Part shown: one piece after another, positions 51,750 through 64,000 of the stretch | How the letters are laid out: every line of letters starts with the position of its first letter | How positions within the stretch are numbered: position 1 is the stretch's first letter | Source: Prunus persica | Lineage: Eukaryota > Streptophyta > Magnoliopsida > Rosales > Rosaceae | Assembly: GCF_000346465.2 (NCBI RefSeq) | Contig: NC_034012.1 | Span: 20,857,567 to 20,921,566, forward strand | DNA: 64,000 nucleotides | Direction of reading: 5' to 3' | Made by a program: the position numbers and the translations under genes | The notes under the pieces: model-generated | What the model saw: the letters and a program-made list of their open reading frames with translations, nothing else | The model's database searches: none | Told to the model about the DNA's origin: nothing

Positions 51750-54700
51750 ATATCGGATTGAGTCCAAAACCTGGGGAACATCATAGTATGGTAGGAGGAG
51801 TCATTTACTGGGTTTGGAGTGAAATCCAATCTTTAGAACTATGCAATAGACCAACCACACCATTTCATAACGAACTTCGTACGAACCTGAATTGTCAAAT
51901 TTCAGGGACCAATCGATATCGGATTGAGTCCAAAACTCGAGTAACATCATAATATGGTGGGAGGAGTCATTTGGTGGGTTCTGAGTGAAATCCAATGGCT
52001 ACAACTATGCAATACACCTACCACACCGTTTCATAACAAACTTCATACGAACTTGAATTGTCCAATTTCACGGACCAATCAATATCGGATTGAGTCCAAA
52101 ACTTGGGGCACATCATACTATGGTGGGAGGAGTCATTTGGTGGGTTTTGAGTGAAGTCCAATCTCTAGAACTATGAAATACGAAGTTCGAATGAACCTGA
52201 ATTGTCCGATTTCTTGGACCAATCGAAATCCGTTTGAGTACAAAACTAGGGGAACATCATAAAGTTGTGGGAGGAGTCATTTGTTGAGTTTTGAGTGAAA
52301 TCCAATCGCCAAAACTATGTAATACACAAACCACTCCATTTCAGAAAGAACTTCATACGAACCTGAATTTTCCAATTTCATGGACAAATCGATATCGGAT
52401 AGAGTGCAAAACTTGGGGAACAACATAACATGGTGGGAGGAGTCATTTGGTGAGTTCTGAATGAAATCCAATATGTAGAACTATGCAATAGACCAACCAC
52501 TCCATTTCAGAACGACCTTCGTACGAACCTTAATTGTCCAATTTCATGGACCACTCGATATCCGTTTGAGAACAAAACTTGGGGGACAACATAAAGTTGT
52601 GGGAGGAGTCATTTGGAGAGTTTTGAGTGAAATCCAATTGCCAAAACTTTGCAATACACCAACAACTCCATTTCAGAACGAACTTCGTACGAACCTAAAT
52701 TGTCTGATTTCATGGACCAATCGATATCGGATTGAGTCCAAAACTTGGGGAACATCATAATCTGGTGGAAGGAGTCATTTGCTGGGTTTTGAGTGAAATC
52801 CAATCTCCAGAACAATGCAATACACCAACCACACCATTTCATAACGAACTTCGTACGAACCTAAATTGTCCAATGCCATGGACCAATCGATATCGGATTG
52901 AGTCCAAAAATTGGGTAACATCGTATTGTTGTGGGAGGAGTCATTTGGGGAGTGTTGAGTGAAATCCAATTGCCAAAAGTAGGCAGTACATCAACCACTC
53001 CATTTCAGAATGAAGTTCGTACGAACCTGAAGTGTCCTATTTCATGGACCAATCGATATCGGATTGAGTCCAAAACTTGGGGAACATCATAAAATGGTGG
53101 GACGAGTCATTTCGTGAGTTTTGAGTGAAATCCAATGGCTAAAACTATGCAGTACAGCAACCACTCCATTTTATAACGAACCTCGTATGAACATGAATTG
53201 TCCAATTTCATGGACCAATCGATATCGTTTTGAGTCCAAAACTTGGGGAGCATCATAACATGGTGGGAGGAGTCATTTGGTGGGTTTTGAGTAAAATCCA
53301 ATGGCCAAAACAATGCAATACACCAACCACTCCATTTCAGAACGAACTTCGTACGAACCTGAATTGTCCAATTTCAGGGACCAATCGATCTCGGATTGAG
53401 TCCAAAACTTGGGGAACATCATAATATCGTGGGAGGAGTCATTTGGTGGGTTTTTAGTGAAATCCAATCACTAGAACTATGTAATACACCAACTACACCA
53501 TGTCAGAACGAACTTCGTACGAACCTGAATTGTCCGATTTTGTGGTCCATTCGATATCGGATTGAGTCTAAAACTCGGGGAACATGATAATGTCGTGGGA
53601 GGAGTCATTTGGAGGGTTTTGAGTAAAATCCAATTGCCAAAACTATGCAATACACCAACCACTCCATTTCAGAACGACCTTCGTACGAACCTGAATTGTC
53701 CGATTTCATGGACCAATCAAAATCCGTTTGAGTACAAAACAAGGGGAACAACATAAAGTTGTGGGAGGAGTCATTTGTTCAGTTTTGTGTGAAATCCAAT
53801 GGCTATAACTATGCAATATACCAACCACTCCATTTCATAACGAACTTCGTACGAACCTGAATTGTCCAATTTCATGGACCAATCAATATCTGATTGAGTC
53901 CAAAAATTGGGTAACATCCTAATGTTGTGGGAGGAGTCATTTGGTGAGTTTTGAGTGAAATCCATTTGCCAAAACAATGCAATACACAAACCACTCCATT
54001 TCAGAAAGAACTTCGTACGAACCTGAATTTTTCAATTTCATGGACCAATCGATATCGGATAGAGTCCAAAACTTGGGGAACAACATAACATGGTGGGAGG
54101 AGTCATTTGGTGAGTTCTGAATGAAATCCAATCTGTAGAACTATGCAATACACCAACCACTCCATTTAAGAACGACCTTCGTACGAACCTTAATTGTCCA
54201 ATTTCATGGACCACTTGATATCCGTTCGAGTACAAAACTTGGGGAACAGCAAAAAGTTGTGGGAGGAGTCATTTGGTGAGTTTTGAGTGAAATCCAATTG
54301 CCAAAACTATGCAATACACCAACTACTCCATTTCAGAACGAACTTCGTACGACCCTTAATTGTCTGATTTCATGGACCAATCGATGTCGGATTGAGTCCA
54401 AAACCTGGGGAACATCATAATATGGTAGGAGGAGTCATTTGCTGGGTTTGGAGTGAAATCCAATCTCTAGAACTATGCAATACACCAACCACACCATTTC
54501 ATAACGAACTTCGTACGAACCTGAATTGTCAAATTTCAGGGACCAATCGATATCGGATTGAGTCCAAAACTTGAGTAACGTCATAATATGATGGGAGGAG
54601 TCATTTGGTGGGTTCTGAGTGAAATCCAATGGCTACAACTATGCAATACACCTACCACTCCATTTCACAACGAACTTCATACGAACCTGAATTGTCCAAT

Positions 54701-54840
54701 TTCACGGACCAATCAATATCGGATTGAGTCCAAAACTTGGGGCACATCATACTATGGTGGGAGGAGTCATTTGGTGGGTTTCGACTGAAGTCCAATCTCT
54801 GGGAACTATGAAATACGAAGTTCGTACGAACCTGAATTGT
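51750..54840 (+). repeat. ~2635-bp block duplication with a shared deletion junction
   Basis: Monomers at 51758 and 54392, and 51954 and 54588, match at 2634 bp. Both blocks contain the same broken monomer, AACTATGAAATACGAAGTTCG, at about 52170 and 54806, where CACCAACCACTCCATTTCAG and a few more bases are missing. A second offset of 1660 bp (ten monomers) links 52277 and 53937. The shared junction shows that the deletion preceded the duplication. Confidence 0.85.
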
Positions 54841-57800
54841 CCAATTTCATGGACCAATCGATATCGGATCGAGTCCAAAACTTGGGGAACATCATAATAT
54901 GGTGGGAGGAGTCATTTGGTGACTTTTGAATGAAATCCAATGGCTAAAACTATGCAATACACTAACCACTCCATTTCAAAACGAACTTCGTACGAACCTG
55001 AATGTTCCAATTTCATGGACCAATCGATATCGGATTGAGTCCAAAACTTGGGGAACATCATAATATGGTGGGAGGAGTCATTTGGTGAGTTTTGAGTGAA
55101 ATCCAATCTCTAGAACTATGCAATACACCAACCACTCCATTTTAAAACAAACTTCGTACGAACCTGAATTGTCCAATTTCATGGACCAATCGATATCGAA
55201 TTGAGTCCAAAACTTGGGGAACATCATAATATAATGGGAGGAGTCATTTGGTGGGTTCTGAGTGAAATCTAATGGCTACAACTATGCAATACACCAACCG
55301 CACCATTTCATATCGAACTTCGTACAAACCTGAAATGTCCAATTTCATGGACCAATTGATATCGGATTGAGTCCAAAACTTGTGGAACATAATAATATGG
55401 TGGGAGGAGTCATTTGGTGGGTTTTGAGTCAAATCCAATCTCTACAGCTATGCTATACGCCAACAACTCCATTTCATAACGAACTTCGTACGAACCTGAA
55501 TTGTCCAATTTCATGGACCAATCGATATCAGATTGAGTCCAAAACTTGGGGAACATCATAATATGGTGGGAGTAATCATTTGGAGAGTTTTGAGTGAAAT
55601 ACAATGGCTAAAACTATGCAATACACCATCCACTCCGTTTCATAACGAACATCGTACGAACCTGAATTGTCCAATTTCATGGACCAATCGATATCAGATT
55701 GATTTCAAAACTTGGGGAACATCATAATATGATGGGAGGAGTCATTTGGTGGGTTCTGAGTGAAATCTATTGGCTACAACTATGCAATACACCAACCACT
55801 CCATTTCATATCGAACTTTGTACAAACCTGAATTGTCCAATTTCATGGACCAATTGATATCGGATTGAGTCCAAAACTTGGGGATCGTAATAATATGGTG
55901 GGAGGAGTCATTTGGTGGATTTTGAGTGAAATCCAATCTCTACAACTATGCTATACACCAACAACACCATTTCACAACGAACTTCGTACGAACCTGAATT
56001 GTCCAATTTCATGGACAAACCGATATCGGATTGAGTCCAACACTTGGGGAACTTCGTAATATGGTGGGAGGAATCATTTGGAGACTTTTGAGTGAAATCC
56101 AATGGTTAAAACTATGCAATACACCACCCACTCCGTTTCATAACGAACTTCGTTCGAACCTGAATTGTCCAATTTCAGGGACCAATCGATATCGAATTGA
56201 GTGCAAAACTTGGGGAATGTCATCATATGATGGGAGGAGTCATTTGGTGGGTTCTGAGTGAAATCCAATGGCTAGAACTATGCAATACACCACCCACTCC
56301 ATTTCAGAACGAACTTCGTACGAAACTAAATTGATCAATTTCATGGACCAATCGATATCGGATTGAGTCCAAAACTTGAGGAACATCATGATATGGTGGG
56401 AGGCGTCATTTGGGGTGTTTTGAAAATGCAATCCATTGGCTAAAACTATGCAATACACCACCCACTCCATTTCATAACGAACTTCGTACGAACCTGAATT
56501 GTCCAATTTCATGGACCAATGGATATCGGATTGAGTCCAAAACTTGGGGAACGTCATAATAAGATGGGAGGAGTCATTTGGTGGCTTTTGAGTGAAATCC
56601 AATCTCTAGAACTATGCAATACACGAACGACTCCATTTCATATCAAACTTCGTACGAACCTGAATTGTCCAATTTCATGGACCAATCGATATCGGATTGA
56701 GTCCAAAAGTTGGGGAACATCATAATATTGTGGGAGGAGTCATTTAGTGGGTTTTGAGTGAAATCCAATCTCTAGAACTATGCAATACACCAACCACTCC
56801 ATTTCAGAACTAACTTAGTACGAGGCTAAATTGTCCAATTTCATGGAGCAATCGATATCGGATTGAGTCCAAAACTTGGGGAACAACATATATGGTGGGA
56901 GGAGTCAATCGGTGGGTTTTGAGTGAAATCCAATATGTACAACTATGCAATACACCAACCACTCCATTTCATCACGAACTTCGTACGAACCTGAATTGTC
57001 CAATTTCATGGACCAATTGATATCGGATTAAGTCCAAAACTTGGGGAACATCATAATATGGTGGGAGGAGTCGTTTGGTGGGTTTTGAGTGAAATCCAAT
57101 CTCTAGAACTATACAACACACCAACCATTACATTTCTGAACGAACTTCGTACGAACCTGAATTCTCCAATTTCATGGACCAATCGATATCGGATTGGGTC
57201 CAAAACTTTGGGACCATCATAATACGGTGGGAGGTGTCATTTGGTGAGTTTTCAGCAAAATCCAATTGCCAAAACAATGCAATACACCAACGACTCCATT
57301 TCAGAACGAACTTCGTTAGAACCTGAATTGTCCAATTTTATGGACCAATCAATATCGGATTGAGTCCAAAACATGGGGAACATCATAATATTGTGGGAGT
57401 AGTCATTTGGTGGGTTTTGAGTGAAATCCAATCTCTACAACTACACAACACACCAACCACTACATTTCAGAACAAACTTCGTACGAACCTGAATCGTCAA
57501 ATTTCATGGACCAATCGATATCGGATTGAGTCCAAAACATGGGGAACATCATAATATTGTGGGAGGAGTCATTTGGGGGGTTTTGAGTGAAATCCAATCT
57601 CTACAACTATACAATACACCAACCACTCTATTTCATAACGAACTTCGTACGAACCGAAATTGTCCGATTTCATGGACCAATCAATATCAGATTGGGTCCA
57701 AAACTTGGGGAACAGCATAATATGGTGGGAGAAGTCATTTGGTGTGTTTTGAGTGAAATCCAATGGCTAAAACTATGCAATACACCAACCACTCCATTTC

Positions 57801-59649
57801 ATAACGAACATCGTTCGAACCTGAATTGTCCAATTTCGTTGACCAATCGATTTCGGATTGAGTCCAAAACTTGGGGAACATTATAATATGGTGGTAGGAC
57901 TCATTTGGTGGGTTTTGAGTGAAATCCAATATGTAGAACTTTGCAATACATCAACCACTCCATTTCAGAAGGACATTCGTACGAACCTTAATCGTCCAAT
58001 TTCATGGAACAATCGATATTCGTTTGAGTACAAAACTGGGGAAACAGCATAAAGTTATGGGATGAGTCATTTGGTGAGTTTTGCGTCAAATCTAAATGCC
58101 AAAACAATACAATACACCAACCACTGCATTTCCGAAGGAACTTCGTATGAACTTGAATTGTCCGATTTCATGGACCAATCGATATCAGACCAAGTCCAAA
58201 ACTTGGGGAACCTCATAATATTGTAGGAAGAGTCATTTGGTGAGTTTTGAGTGAAATCCAATGGCTAAAACTATGCAATACACCAACCACTCCATTTCAT
58301 AACGAACTTCGTACGAACCTGATTTGTCCAATTTCATGGACCAATCGATATCGGATTGAGTTTAAAACTTGGGGAACATCATAATGTTGTGGGAGGAGTC
58401 ATTTGGTGGGTTTTGTATGAAATCAAATCTCCCCAACTATACAATACGCCAACCACTCAATTTCATAACGAACTTCGTATGAACCGGAATCGTCCAATTT
58501 CATGGACCAATCGATATCGGATTGAGTCCAAAACCTGGGGAACCTCATAATATTGTGAGAGGAGTCATTTGGTGGGTTTTGAGTGAAATCCAATCTCTAC
58601 AACTATACAATACACAAACCACTCCATTTCATAACGAACTTCGTACGAACATGAATTGTCCGATTTCATGGACCAATCGATATCGGATGGAGCCCAAAAC
58701 TTGGGGAACATCATAATATGGTGGGAGGAACCATTTGGTGAGTTTTGAGTGAAATCCAATGGCTAAAACTATGCAATACACCAACCACTCCATTTCATAA
58801 CGAACTTCGTGCGAACCTGATTTGTCCAATTTCATGGACCAATCGATATCGGATTGAGTTCAAAACTTGGGAAACATCATAATGTTGTGGCAGGAGTCAT
58901 TTGGTGGGTTTTGTGTGAAATCCAATCTCTAGAACTATGCAATACACCAACCACTGCATTTCAGAAGAACTTCGTAGGAAGCTTCATTGTCCAATTTCAT
59001 GAACCAATCGATATCGGATTGGGTCCAAAACTTGGGGAACAACATAATATGGTGGGATGAGTCATTTGGTGTGTTTTGTGTGAAATCCAATCTCTAGAAC
59101 TATACAATTCACCAACCACTCCATTTCAAAAGGAACTTCGTACGAACCTGAATTGTCCAATTTCATGGACCACTCGATATCTGTTGGAGTGCAAAACTTG
59201 GGGAACAGCATAAAGTTATGGGAGGAGTCACTTGGAGAGTTTTGAGTGAAATCCAATAGCCAAAACTATGCAATACACCAACCACTCCATTTCATAACGA
59301 ACTTCGTACGAACTTGAATTGTCCGATTTCGTGGACCAATCGATATCAGACTAAGTCCAAAACTTGGGGAACCTCATAATATTGTGGGAGGACTCATTTG
59401 GTGGGTTTTGAGAGAAATCCAATCTCTAGAACTATACAACACACCAGCCACTACATTTCATAACGAACTTCGTATGAACCTTAATTGTCCAATTTCATGG
59501 ACCAATCGATATCGGATTCACTCGAAAACGTGGGGAACATCATAATTTTCTAGGAGAAGTCATTTTGTGAGTTTTGAGAGAAATCCAATGGCTAAAACAT
59601 TGCAACACATCAACCACTCATTTCAGAACGAACTTTGTACGAACCTGAA

Positions 59650-60700
59650 TTGTGCGATTTCAGGGACCAATCGATATTGGATTGAGTCTAAAACTTGGGG
59701 AACATCATAATGTTGTGGGAGGAGTCATTTGGTGGGTTTTGAGTGAAATCAAATCTCCCCAACTATACAATATGCCAACCACTCCATTTCATAACGAACT
59801 TCGTATGAACCGGAATTGTCCAATTTCATGGACCAATCGATATCGGATTGAGTCCAAAACTTGGGGAACATCATAATATTGTGGGAGGAGTCATTTGGTG
59901 GGTTTTGAGTGAAATCCAATGCCTAAAACTAAGCAATACGCCAACCACTCCATTGCAGAACGAACTTCATACGAACCTCAATTGTCCAATTTCATGGACC
60001 AATCAATATCGGATTGAGTGCAAAACTTGGGGAACATCATAATATTATGGGCGGAGTCGTTTGGCGGGTTGTGAGTGGAATCCAATCTCTAGAACTATAC
60101 AATAAGCCAAGCACTCCATTTCATAACGAACTTCGTACGAACATAAGTTGTCCAATTTGCGGGACCAATCAATATCGGATTGAGTCTAAAACTTGGGGAA
60201 CATCATAATGTTGTGGGAGGAGTCATTTGGTGTGGGTTTTGAGTGAAATCAAATCTCCCCAACTATACAATACGCCAACCACTCCATTTCATAACGAACT
60301 TCGTATGAACTGGAATTGTCCAATTTCATGGACCAATCGATATCGGATTGAGTCCAAAACTTGGGGAACATCATAATATTGTGAGAGGAGTCATTTGGTG
60401 GGTTGTGAGTGAAATCCAATGCCTAAAACTAAGCAATACGCCAACCACTCCATTGCCGAACAAACTTCATACGAACCTGAATTGTCCAATTTCATGGACC
60501 GTTCGATATCGGATTGAGTGCAAAACTTGGGGAACATCATAATATTGTGGGCGGAGTCGTTTGGCGGGTTGTGAGTGGAATCCAATCTCTAGAACTATAC
60601 AATAAGCCAACCACTCCATTTCATAACGAACTTCGTACGAACATAAATTGTCCAATTTGCGGGACCAATCAATATCGGATTGAGTCCAAAACTTGGGGAA
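59650..60700 (+). repeat. 500-bp trimer duplication
   Basis: Segments at 59848 and 60348 and at 60014 and 60514 match at exactly 500 bp, three monomers plus the 2-bp insertion in TTTGGTGTGGGTTTTG near 60230. Shared rare markers are CAATGCCTAAAACTAAGC, GGCGGGTTGTGAGTGGAATCC and CCAATTTGCGGGACC. An older relative of the leading monomer lies at 58356, about eight monomers upstream. Confidence 0.88.
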
Positions 60701-62999
60701 CATCATAAGATTGTGGGAGGAGTCATTTGGTGGGTTTTGAGTGAAATCCAATCTCTAGAACTATACAATACCCCAACCACTCCATTTCATAACAAACTTC
60801 GTACGAACCTGAATTGTCCAATTTCATGGACCAATCGATATTAGATTGAGTCCAAAACTCGGGGAACATCATAATATTGTGGGAGGAGTCATTTGGTGGG
60901 TTTTGAGTGAAATCCAATTTCTAGAATTATACAATCTGCCATCCACACCATTTCAGAACGAAATTCTTACAAACCTGGATTGTCCAATTTCATGGACCAA
61001 TCGATGTCGGGTTGAGTTCAAGACTTAAGGAACATCATAATATAGTGGGAGGAGTCATTGGTGGGGTTTTGGGTGAAATCCAAATCCAAACATGAACAGT
61101 CTAATTTCTTGGGGTACATCAGAACGAACTTCGTACGAACTTGAATTGTCCGATTTCTTGGACCAATCGATTGAGTCCAAAACTTAGGGAACCTCATAAT
61201 ATTGTGGGAGAAGTCATTTGGTGTGTTTTGAGAGAAATCCAATCTCTAGAACTATACAACACACCAACCACTACATTTTAGAACGAACTTCATACGAACC
61301 TTAATTGTCCAATTTCATGGACAAATCGATATCGGATTGAGTCCAAAACTTGGGGAACCTCATAATATAGTGCGAGGAATCTTTTGGTGGGTTCTAAGTG
61401 ATATCCAATCTCTAGAACTATGCAACACACCAACCGCTCCATTTCAGAACGAACTTCGTACGAACCTTAATTGTCCAATTTCATGGAACAAACGACATCG
61501 GATTGAGTCCAAAACTTGGGGAACATCATAATGTTGTGGGAGGAATCATTTGGTGAGTTTTGAGTGAAATCCAGTGGCCAAAACTATGAAATACACCAAC
61601 CACTCCATTTCAGAATGAACTTCGTTCGAACCTGAGTTGTCCAATTTCGTGGACCAATCAATATCGGATAGAGTGCAAAACTTGGGGAACATCATAATAT
61701 GGTGGGAGGTGTCATTTGATGGATTTTGAGTGAAATCTAATCTCTAGAACTATGCAATACACCAACCACTGCATTTCAGAACAAACTTCGTATGAACCTT
61801 AATTGTCCAATTTCTTGGAACAATCGATATCGGATTGAGTCCGAAACTTGGGGAACATCATAATGTTGTGGGAGGATTCATTTGGTGTGTTTTGAGTGAA
61901 ATACAATTGCCAAATTTATGCAATACACCGACCAATCCATTTTATAATGAACTTCGTACAAACTTGAATTGTCCGATTTCTTGGACCAATCGATATCGGA
62001 TTGAGTCCAAAACATGGGGAACCTCATAATATTGTGGGAAGAGTCATTTGGTTGGTTTTGAGAGAAATCCAATCTCTAGAATTATACAACACACCAACCG
62101 CTACATTTCAGAACGAATTTCGTATGAACCTGAATTGTCCAATTTCATGGACAAATCGATATCAAATTGAGTCCAAAACTTGAGGAACATCATAATGATG
62201 TGGGAGGAGTCATTTGGTGAGTTTTGAGTGAAATCCAGTTGCCAAAACTATGCAATCCACGACCAATCCATTTCAGAAGGAACTTCGTACGAACTTGAAT
62301 TGTACGATTTCTTGGACCAATTGATATCGGATTGAATCCAGAACTTGGGAAACCTCGTAATATTGTGGGAGGAGTCATTTGGTGGGTTTTGAGAGAAATC
62401 CAATCTTTAGAACTATACAACACACGAACCAATACATTTCAGAATGAATTTCGTACGAACCTGAATTGTCCAATTTCGTGGGCAAATCGATATCGGATTG
62501 AGTCCAAAACTTGGGGAACATCATAATATAGTGGGAGGAGTCATTTGGTGGGTTTTGAGTAAAATCAAATCTCTAGAACTATACAGGAGACCAACCACTC
62601 TATTTCAGAACGAACATCATACAAACCTGAATTGTCAAATTTCATAGACCTAACGATATCGGATTGAGTCCAAAACTTAGGGAACATCATAATATGCTGG
62701 GAGGAGTCATTTGTTGAGTTTTGAGTGAAATCATATGCCTAAAACTATGCAATACACCAACCACTCCATTTCATAACGAATTTCATACGAACTTGAATTG
62801 TCCAATTTCAAGGACCAATCGATATCGGATTGAGTCCAAAACTTAGGGAACATCATAATATGGTGGGAGGAGTCATTTCTTGACTTTTAACTGAAATCCA
62901 ATAGCTAAAACTATGCGGTACACCAACCACTCCATTTCAGAACGAAATTGTACGAACTTGAATTGTCCAATTCCATGGACCAATCGATATCGGATTGAG

Positions 63000-63850
63000 C
63001 CCAAAACTTCTGGGACATCATAATATGGTGGGAGGAGTCATTTGGTGAGTTTTGAGTGAAATCCAATCCCAAAAACTATGCAATACACCAACCACTCCAT
63101 TTACTGAACGAACTTCGTACGAACTTGAATTGTCTGATTTCTTGTTTCAATAGATATCGGATTGAGCCCAAAACTTGGTCAACATCATAATATATGGTGG
63201 GAGGGGTAATTTGGTGAGTTTTGAGAGAAATCCAATCACTAAAACTATGTAATACACCAACAACTCCATTTGATGAACGAACTTTGTATGAACTTGAATT
63301 CGCCATTTTCATTGGGCAATCGATATCAGATTGAGCCCAAAACTTGGTTAACGTCATAATATGGTGGGAGGAGTCATTTGGCCAGTTTTGAGCGAAATCC
63401 AATCGCTAAAACAGTGAAATACACCAACCACTCCATTTACGGAATGAACTTCGTACGAACTTGAATTGGCCATTTTCATTGGGCAATCAATATCGTATAG
63501 AACCCAAACTTGGTCGACATCATAATATGGTGGAAGGAGTCATTTGGTGCGTTTTGAGTGAAATCCAATCGCTAAAACTACACAATACACCAACAACTCC
63601 ATTTGATGAACGAACCTCGTACGAACTTGAATTGTCCGATTTCTTGGTCCAATCGACATCGGATTGAGCCCAAAACTTGGTCAACGTCATAATATGGTGG
63701 GAGGAGTCTTTTGGCTAGTTTTGAGTGAAATCCAATCGCTAAAACCACCAACACTCCATTTTATGAACGAACTTCGTACGAACTTGAATTGTCCGATTTC
63801 TTGGTTCAATCGATATCGGATAGAGCCCAACACGTGGCAGCATCATAATA
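63000..63850 (+). repeat. Divergent monomer subtype near the right edge
   Basis: Consecutive monomers share GAGCCCAAAACTTGGTC or GGTT, CCATTT(GA/AC)TGAACGAAC (one base longer than usual) and TTTCTTGG or TTTCATTGG before CAATCGAT. Successive GAGCCC-type landmarks at 63164, 63333, 63500, 63666 and 63823 are 169, 167, 166 and 157 bp apart, so period and sequence both drift here. Ordinary monomers return after about 63850. Confidence 0.8.
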
Positions 63851-64000
63851 TGGTGGGAGGAGTCATTTGGTGAGTTTTGAGTGAAATCAAATGGCTAAAC
63901 CTATGCAATACACCAATCACTCCATTTCATAACGAACTTTGTACAAACCTAAATTGTCCCATTTCATGGACCAATCGATATCGGATTGAGTCCAAAACTT

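Larger units (their letters stand above)
50839..64000 (+). repeat. 166-bp satellite array, block 6
   Basis: The array continues to the right edge of the window in the same orientation. It holds several duplication scales (332 bp near 51000-51590, about 2635 bp across 51750-54830, and 500 bp near 59680-60690) and a divergent monomer subtype near 63000-63850. Near 61090-61130 a rearranged joint, ATTTCTTGGGGTACATCAGAACG, scrambles monomer order. Confidence 0.97.

Noticed and set aside
1..64000. Hundreds of 60-120 codon open frames on both strands with similar proteins, resembling a repeated small-protein family
   Set aside because: They start and stop at the same monomer phase, occur on both strands at once, and exist because 166 is 3n+1 and the consensus has few stops. 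There is no start context, codon bias or conservation beyond that of the DNA repeat.
1..64000. CRISPR-like array of regular repeats
   Set aside because: There are no unique spacers; the whole 166-bp unit repeats, and the retroelements and satellite are eukaryotic.
1..64000. CENP-B-box-like match at TTCGTACGAACCTGA in each monomer
   Set aside because: It matches seven of nine fixed positions of the mammalian box, but plants are not known to have a centromeric CENP-B equivalent, and the match overlaps a palindrome that explains most of it.

Overview
This window is plant nuclear DNA from a long tandem satellite array, most likely centromeric or pericentromeric heterochromatin. About 52.9 kb of the 64 kb (roughly 83%) is one satellite family with a 166-bp monomer, about 318 monomer lengths, all in the same head-to-tail orientation. 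No intact gene, tRNA, rRNA or CRISPR array was found. The very many 60-120 codon open frames on both strands are a by-product of the repeat: 166 is 3n+1, so every monomer shows the same accidental open frames. The plant assignment rests on the long-LTR Ty3/gypsy elements, whose integrase and LTR style fit the Athila lineage. A 166-bp centromeric satellite has been reported for Prunus (peach), so a Rosaceae origin is plausible, but this is recall of repeat length only and needs a database comparison.

Layout: satellite 1-24184; solo LTR of family 1, plus strand, 24185-26009; satellite 26010-29002; composite insertion 29003-34508; satellite 34509-43003; second solo LTR of family 1, plus strand, 43004-44768; satellite 44769-47725; solo LTR of an unrelated family 2, 47726-49089; satellite 49090-50167; a 671-bp unidentified LTR-like fragment 50168-50838; satellite 50839-64000. 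The composite insertion consists of a minus-strand family 1 3' LTR (29003-30803), its polypurine tract, a noncoding spacer, an integrase pseudogene broken by a stop codon (32350-33373), and then a different, unidentified sequence (33374-34508) that carries a hairpin minisatellite.

The three simple insertions are all solo LTRs. Two have exact 5-bp target-site duplications and one has a single mismatch, so LTR-LTR recombination has removed internal regions repeatedly. The satellite shows many local duplications of 2, 3, 6, 16 or 25 monomers (about 332, 497-500, 996, 2635 and 4150 bp), partial monomers whose deletion junctions act as tags of common descent, dispersed monomer subfamilies, and transitions at CpG sites of the kind expected from cytosine methylation.

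The most unusual object is the minisatellite at 33810-34359: six ~95-bp units arranged ABCABC with an exact 286-bp higher-order period. Each unit holds two hairpin-forming inverted repeats with similar loops. In the second hairpin the stems differ between unit classes by compensatory changes. No biological system is demonstrated here, but this structure is the best candidate for something undescribed.
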